64,000 bases of DNA from contig CANNVE010000013.1 in assembly GCA_947525975.1 (NCBI GenBank), forward strand, positions 21,042-85,041. The letters run 5' to 3'. Every line of letters begins with the position of its first letter. Position 1 is the first letter of the stretch. Below, one piece after another: positions 60,033 to 64,000 of the stretch. The DNA comes from an uncultured Muribaculaceae bacterium. GTDB taxonomy: Bacteria; Bacteroidota; Bacteroidia; Bacteroidales; Muribaculaceae. The notes below the pieces were generated by a model. It saw nothing but the letters and a program-made list of their open reading frames with translations, made no database searches and had not been told where the DNA came from. A program made the position numbers and the translations under genes.

Positions 60033-60346
60033 ATTTTTATCTTTTCGTTTGTCACGTTCTTGTAAAATGGTGTGAAATTACGCTCTTGCCATTCGGAGTC
60101 AGTATAAAGGACTGGATTGATTTCAATGCCAAGTTCCGCGCCAAGCATATAGAAGGGCATAGATAGGTTTCCACGGTCATTGATGTCAAGGCGCCCTTCA
60201 CGATTGAGAAGTATGAGCAAATCCCAATCTGATTGATGTGAGTAGGTGCCTCGAGCCTGGGAGCCAAAGATGAATACAGAGGCATCTTTTGGCATAATCT
60301 TTTCCAAAAGATCCTTTATGTTTCTGATAATATCTTCTCTCTTCAT
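60023..60346 (-). CDS. Minimal nucleotidyltransferase (probable MNT antitoxin)
   Basis: This 107-aa DNA polymerase beta-like nucleotidyltransferase has FIFGSQARGTYSHQSDWDLLILL, with the GS and D-x-D active-site motif intact. In HEPN/MNT (type VII) systems the MNT protein neutralises the HEPN toxin, for MntA by AMPylation. Here it is upstream of and overlaps the HEPN gene. The pair lies inside a 782-bp segment bounded by 24-bp direct repeats. No integrase is encoded. A clear promoter was not found. Confidence 0.9.
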   Translation of the reverse strand: MKREDIIRNIKDLLEKIMPKDASVFIFGSQARGTYSHQSDWDLLILLNREGRLDINDRGNLSMPFYMLGAELGIEINPVLYTDSEWQERNFTPFYKNVTNEKIKIWG

Positions 60347-60399
60347 ACTGAATCGGTCTGTGTGAAATTGTAGTTTTTTATTATAAAAACAATAAAGGG

Positions 60400-60423
60400 C
60401 ATGGATCGGCTATCGCTTTTCGC
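60400..60423. repeat. 24-bp direct repeat, right copy, at the 3' end of lpxB
   Basis: It is identical to 59618-59641 and covers the last lpxB codons (REKR) and its TAG stop. The 782-bp spacing between copies exactly encloses the HEPN/MNT genes. Confidence 0.9.
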
Positions 60424-61528
60424 GCAATAGGATTTCGGCGGCGGTGTCGGGGGCGGATTGCGTGCCGAGAATGGCGCGCATATCGGCGTAATCGTCGAGC
60501 ATGCGGCGGCGCGGCTCGCGGTCGGGGAGGAGCTTGCCCAGCTCGGCGGCACATGAATCGGCGGTGCACAGGTGCAGCAGCATTTCCGGTATGATCTGTC
60601 GGCCCGCTATTAGGTTGGGGAGAGTCACGAAGTCGATTTTCAGCACCTTGCGCATGAGGCGGAAGAAGAGTTTTGAGCCGTTGTGGCGGAACATGGCCAC
60701 CTGCGGCACTCCGGCCAGGGCTGTCTCAAGGGTGGCTGTGCCTGATGTGACCAATGCCGCCCGGGCATTGGCGAGAAGCCCGTAGGTCTGGTCGAATACC
60801 ACCGGGAGATTGGAGAATTGCTTGTAGAAATCGGGGTCGACTCCGGGCGCGCCGGCCACCACGCCCCTGTATTGCGGAAATTGGCGCATGGCTTCGGCCA
60901 TGATGGGCATATTCACGCGTATCTCGCTCAGCCGGCTGCCCGGCAGAAGGGCTATGATAGGCTTGTCCTGCAAGCGGTTGGCCTTGATGAAGTCCTCGCG
61001 TGAGGGCGCGCCGGCCATGTAGCGGTCCACCTCAAGCACTGACGGATTGCCCACGTAGTCGACCGTCATGCCGTGCTTGGCGTAGAAATCCACCTCAAAC
61101 GGGAATATGCACAGCACTTTGTCTACGATTTTGCGAATCTTCTTCACCCGCCATTCCTTCCAGGCCCATACCTTTGGCGGGATGTAATAGTGCACGGGGA
61201 TGCCCAGCTTGCGGGCGAAATCGCCCATGCGCAGGTTGAAGCTCGGGTAGTCGATGAGGATGAGGCAGTCGGGGGCTGAATCCTTTATCGCCTGCTTGGC
61301 CACCTTGAAATTGCGGCGTATGGCACCGGCATGGCGCAGGATCTCGGTGAAACCCATGAAAGCCATGTCGCGGTAGTGTATCACAGGCTCGGCGCCGGCG
61401 GCCTGAGACATCAGGTCGCCGCCGAGAAATGTGAACTGCGCCTGCGGATCGCGCTCCTTGAGGCTGCGTATGAGGTCGGCGGCATGGAGGTCGCCCGATG
61501 CCTCGCCGGCGATAAGGAAGTATTTCAT
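60410..61528 (-). CDS. lpxB: Lipid-A-disaccharide synthase
   Basis: This 372-aa GT-B glycosyltransferase joins UDP-diacylglucosamine and lipid X to make the lipid A disaccharide at the inner-membrane face. MKYFLIAGEASGDLHAADLIRSLKERDP, LIDYPSFNLRMGDFARKLGIPVHYYIPPKVWAWKEWRVKKI and VGNPSV are family signatures. The start overlaps the upstream TlpA-like gene as ATGA. Its last codons and stop lie in a 24-bp repeat whose second copy ends the HEPN gene. The gene is therefore intact, and the cassette sits just after it. Confidence 0.96.
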   Translation of the reverse strand: MKYFLIAGEASGDLHAADLIRSLKERDPQAQFTFLGGDLMSQAAGAEPVIHYRDMAFMGFTEILRHAGAIRRNFKVAKQAIKDSAPDCLILIDYPSFNLRMGDFARKLGIPVHYYIPPKVWAWKEWRVKKIRKIVDKVLCIFPFEVDFYAKHGMTVDYVGNPSVLEVDRYMAGAPSREDFIKANRLQDKPIIALLPGSRLSEIRVNMPIMAEAMRQFPQYRGVVAGAPGVDPDFYKQFSNLPVVFDQTYGLLANARAALVTSGTATLETALAGVPQVAMFRHNGSKLFFRLMRKVLKIDFVTLPNLIAGRQIIPEMLLHLCTADSCAAELGKLLPDREPRRRMLDDYADMRAILGTQSAPDTAAEILLREKR

Positions 61529-63399
61529 TTCTTGTCGAGTTCTTCGCGCAGAGTCTTTACGAATTTTGAGTGGTTGCGCAAGTCGTTGCGCAGCGAGATG
61601 TTGCCTTTGCGGTCAACGAGTATGTACGACGGAATGCCGTCGATGCCGTATTTTTCGCGCAGGGCGTCGTATTGGGCTCGGCTCTGGCGGTAGTGTATGC
61701 CTTTGATATTGGGTATCTGCGAGTAGTAGGCCACCTTGCCCGATGTCTCGTCGGCGATGTATATCCACACCAGGTCTTCATCGGCGAGTTCACCGCTCTT
61801 CAGGGGCTCGTTCTGCGCGATGGCGTTCTGGCAGGGGCCGCACCATGTGTTCCACACGTCGATTATCACCACCTTTCCGGCATGCTCGGCAGTGATGGCC
61901 TTTATGGCCTCTTCGGCGGGTAGGGCGGGCATCTGGCGCGCGATGTTCAGGTCGAGGCCTTCGAGTTTCTTTAGCGTGGCTGCGTTGGTGTCCTTTATGG
62001 CTTGGGCGTAGAGAGGCATGCCGCAGTCGTCGATCCTTTGCTGGTCATAATCGTCGATTTCGCCGTTCTCGGCCTTGCGCCATAGTTTTTCGGCCACGTA
62101 TATCGCCTTCAGGCGCGGAGATTCTACGCCCATGCCCTCCCAGTCGATATCAGACGCGAGGTCGTGTTCGCCGGATGTATAAATGTAGTCATATTTGTCG
62201 CTGCCGAGGTCGAAAGCCTTGGCAATCGCCACATAGTGCATGGGATCGAGATGTGGCACCGAATCTGCGGGTACGGGAACGCTCCACTCTTTGATGCCGT
62301 GGGCGTCGTGGTATGTGCTCTTGATCTGCATGTCGAAGTTGGCTATGTAGAAGAGCCATCGGTCGGCGTTCTGCTTGTCAAGTGCCTTCTTCACCGATTC
62401 GGGCGCGTCAAGGCCTGCGATCTTGTATTTGTACTTGTAGTAGTTTTTCAGCACCGTGGCCACATATTCATCGGCAGTCATGGTGTAGTCGGGCTTCTTT
62501 TCTTTGTAGATCCCGGCATTCTCCAACCAATCTTTATAGGGCTTAAGCGCCTCCCGTTCGGCTGAATATTGGCCGTTGTAGTATACTGACTGCACGCTGG
62601 GCCATGGGGTGCCCGGGGCGGCTCTGTGGGTGTGGCGGTTGATGATGCCGGATGTGCTCGGGTCCACGTAAATGTCGAGTTTTTCGCCGGGGGCAATCAT
62701 GTGATGGCCTCCATCGAAGCTGCGGCCATTTTGCACCACAAATATTTGCGCAGGGCCGTACTGAGTGAACGTCCACGGCTTTGACTGCATCGTCTCCTTG
62801 TCGAATGTGAGTTCGTGGGCAGTCTGGCGGCCAACGGTCTGATTGATAATCGCCATGTATCCGCCATCGACAGCCTCTTCCGGGCCGAGGAGGTGGAATG
62901 TGAGCGATGTCTCGGCTATTTCCGCATCGGTGCGCGGAGTGGATGTGGCCTCGGAAAGCCCGGCGGGCAGTCCCTCGGGGAGGGCGCCGTCTTTTTTAGT
63001 GCCGGTCAGGTCTATATCCCAGATATTCCAGCTAGAGTGTGTATTTTCGGTGAATGTGATGGCAGGAGTCTCGGCGGGGACGGGTTCGAAGCCGAGTCTG
63101 ACTGTGGCCTCTCCGCTTTCGGGCAGGTAGAATTCCTTTCCGGGCTCAATGCCGTCGGCCCAGCGCATGGCGTAGTCCTTGCCGTCGGCCTTGATGATGC
63201 ACTCTTTGGCGAATTTCACCCACCACCCCGGGCGGTATTTTATGTGGAATGTAACTATGGTGGCTGTGTCGGTGAGCTCTACGGCCGAGATGTCGAGGTT
63301 GTCGGTGTTTGTGCCGCCATACCATGGCATCTCCACGGTTTTAGCCTGCGAGGCGAGCGATGCCGCGGCGATGAGCATAAGGCTGATTGATTTTTTCAT
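61525..63399 (-). CDS. Periplasmic TlpA-like thioredoxin-fold protein
   Basis: This 624-aa protein has a signal peptide (MKKSISLMLIAAASLASQAKT). An N-terminal beta-sandwich reads TIVTFHIKYRPGWWVKFAKECIIKADGK. A long helical middle precedes a C-terminal thioredoxin domain with VVIIDVWNTWCGPCQNAI and GIDGIPSYILVDRKGNI (cis-Pro). It probably reduces or isomerises disulfides in the periplasm. The same arrangement is found in the lipoprotein at 30333. The track start at 63633 lies in tadA; ATG 63399 carries the signal peptide. It overlaps lpxB by 4 bp. Confidence 0.88.
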   Translation of the reverse strand: MKKSISLMLIAAASLASQAKTVEMPWYGGTNTDNLDISAVELTDTATIVTFHIKYRPGWWVKFAKECIIKADGKDYAMRWADGIEPGKEFYLPESGEATVRLGFEPVPAETPAITFTENTHSSWNIWDIDLTGTKKDGALPEGLPAGLSEATSTPRTDAEIAETSLTFHLLGPEEAVDGGYMAIINQTVGRQTAHELTFDKETMQSKPWTFTQYGPAQIFVVQNGRSFDGGHHMIAPGEKLDIYVDPSTSGIINRHTHRAAPGTPWPSVQSVYYNGQYSAEREALKPYKDWLENAGIYKEKKPDYTMTADEYVATVLKNYYKYKYKIAGLDAPESVKKALDKQNADRWLFYIANFDMQIKSTYHDAHGIKEWSVPVPADSVPHLDPMHYVAIAKAFDLGSDKYDYIYTSGEHDLASDIDWEGMGVESPRLKAIYVAEKLWRKAENGEIDDYDQQRIDDCGMPLYAQAIKDTNAATLKKLEGLDLNIARQMPALPAEEAIKAITAEHAGKVVIIDVWNTWCGPCQNAIAQNEPLKSGELADEDLVWIYIADETSGKVAYYSQIPNIKGIHYRQSRAQYDALREKYGIDGIPSYILVDRKGNISLRNDLRNHSKFVKTLREELDKK

Positions 63400-63413
63400 A
63401 GTGTATGTCTGTT

Positions 63414-63854
63414 TTATCTTTTGTCGTGGAAGAATGATTGCATCAGGCGGCGGCATTCGTCGGCCATGACGCCATACGTCACGGTGGATCTCGGGTGGAA
63501 TGGCTGGCGGGAGCAGAATGTGGAGTATCCTCGCTTTTCGTCGGCGCATCCGATTACCACGCGGCTCACTTGCGCCCAGGCGATGGCTCCGGCGCACATC
63601 AGGCATGGCTCTACGGTGACGTAGAGTGTGCATCCGCGCAGGTATTTGCCGCCGATGGTCTCGGCGGCGGCGGTGATGGCCTGCATCTCGGCGTGGGCGG
63701 TTACGTCGGCCAGGCGCTCGGTGAGATTGTGCCCCCGGCCTATGATGCGCCCGTCGGCGTCGACGACCACTGCCCCGATTGGTATCTCTCCCTCTTCGGC
63801 GGCCTGGCGGCCCTGCGCAAGCGCGGCGAGCATATGTTTCTCGTCGTCAGTCAA
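63414..63854 (-). CDS. tadA: tRNA-specific adenosine deaminase-like nucleoside deaminase
   Basis: This 146-aa zinc deaminase has the CDA motifs TAHAEMQAI (His and catalytic Glu) and PCLMCAGAI (two Cys ligands), and GEIPIGAVVVD at the start. It most likely converts A34 to inosine in tRNA-Arg. A guanine-deaminase role cannot be excluded from sequence. It is followed after 14 bp by the TlpA-like gene and lpxB. Confidence 0.93.
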   Translation of the reverse strand: MTDDEKHMLAALAQGRQAAEEGEIPIGAVVVDADGRIIGRGHNLTERLADVTAHAEMQAITAAAETIGGKYLRGCTLYVTVEPCLMCAGAIAWAQVSRVVIGCADEKRGYSTFCSRQPFHPRSTVTYGVMADECRRLMQSFFHDKR

Positions 63855-63933
63855 TTTTCATCAGATTAGTAATCACGACAAAATTACTCACAAATAATCA
63901 AAAATACAAACAAATAAAAGTTAAAAAGATTCA

Positions 63934-64000
63934 TTTAGACAGGGTACAGGAGAGACAGTAGGCTTGGCGTAGGGGTTTAGACAGGAGCACAGTAGGGACA
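63934..64000 (+). repeat. Two copies of the dispersed GACAGG repeat at the window edge
   Basis: TTTAGACAGGGTACAGGAGA and TTTAGACAGGAGCACAGTAG follow each other. The second matches the repeat copies at 18711, 43303 and 45772. It is cut by the window end. Confidence 0.65.

Overview
The window looks like chromosomal DNA from a Bacteroidales bacterium, most probably a Muribaculaceae-type gut commensal. The evidence is a fairly high GC content, many Bacteroidetes -7 promoter boxes (TAnnTTTG), lipoproteins, TonB-dependent barrels, a GH106 rhamnosidase, GldH, RicT, a 192-residue adenylate kinase, and two secreted proteins sharing a type IX-like C-terminal end. Genus-level placement is inference. Most of the window is housekeeping, with a few short accessory islands marked by lower GC, repeats and pseudogene remains.

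Layout. 1-4.0 kb (minus): glycine-cleavage operon lplA-gcvT-gcvH-gcvPA, the last gene running off the left edge; the gcvH-gcvPA gap holds two long perfect inverted repeats. 4.1-6.0 kb (minus): a signal-peptide-bearing small ORF and a POT peptide transporter. 6.1-12.5 kb (plus): panB, dtd, a DEAD-box helicase with a DbpA-like RNA-binding end, a DUF3256-like secreted protein, xseA, xseB and an AraC-family regulator. 12.5-16.5 kb (minus): an AT-rich RiPP locus with a double-glycine precursor (5 Cys), a radical SAM/SPASM maturase and an outer-membrane barrel. 16.7-18.5 kb: an abundant-looking TPR lipoprotein. 18.7-24.6 kb (minus): an M6-like metalloprotease coupled to a GH106 rhamnosidase. 24.7-29.5 kb (plus): a giant TPR protein and an outer-membrane barrel. 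29.5-32.2 kb: a TlpA-like lipoprotein gene flanked on both sides by copies of a palindromic, MITE-like repeat. 32.3-34.8 kb: a small protein, a cyclophilin and an M16 peptidase.

35.0-43.0 kb (minus): a long conserved run zapB-like-zapA-(candidate ncRNA)-rny-ricT-gldH-M24 peptidase-CCA transferase-queD-queE, with many 4-bp stop/start overlaps. 43.0-46.2 kb: a decayed accessory stretch with dispersed repeats, a porin pseudogene, a MORN-repeat protein pair and a tiny acidic lipoprotein. 46.4-50.6 kb: a secreted repeat protein and a six-hairpin glycosidase, divergent. 50.7-53.1 kb: a candidate promoter-terminator small RNA, hpt, adk, tRNA-His and a TIGR02757 protein. 53.2-59.5 kb: a four-gene TonB receptor/lipoprotein/barrel/DUF4876-like operon. 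59.6-60.4 kb: a HEPN/MNT toxin-antitoxin cassette bounded by an exact 24-bp direct repeat that duplicates the 3' end of lpxB. 60.4-63.9 kb (minus): tadA, a TlpA-like protein and lpxB.

The two most interesting systems are the RiPP locus (precursor, rSAM/SPASM enzyme, outer-membrane barrel, no visible exporter or protease) and the toxin-antitoxin cassette inserted exactly at the stop codon of lpxB. No CRISPR array, rRNA, integrase or intact transposase was seen.
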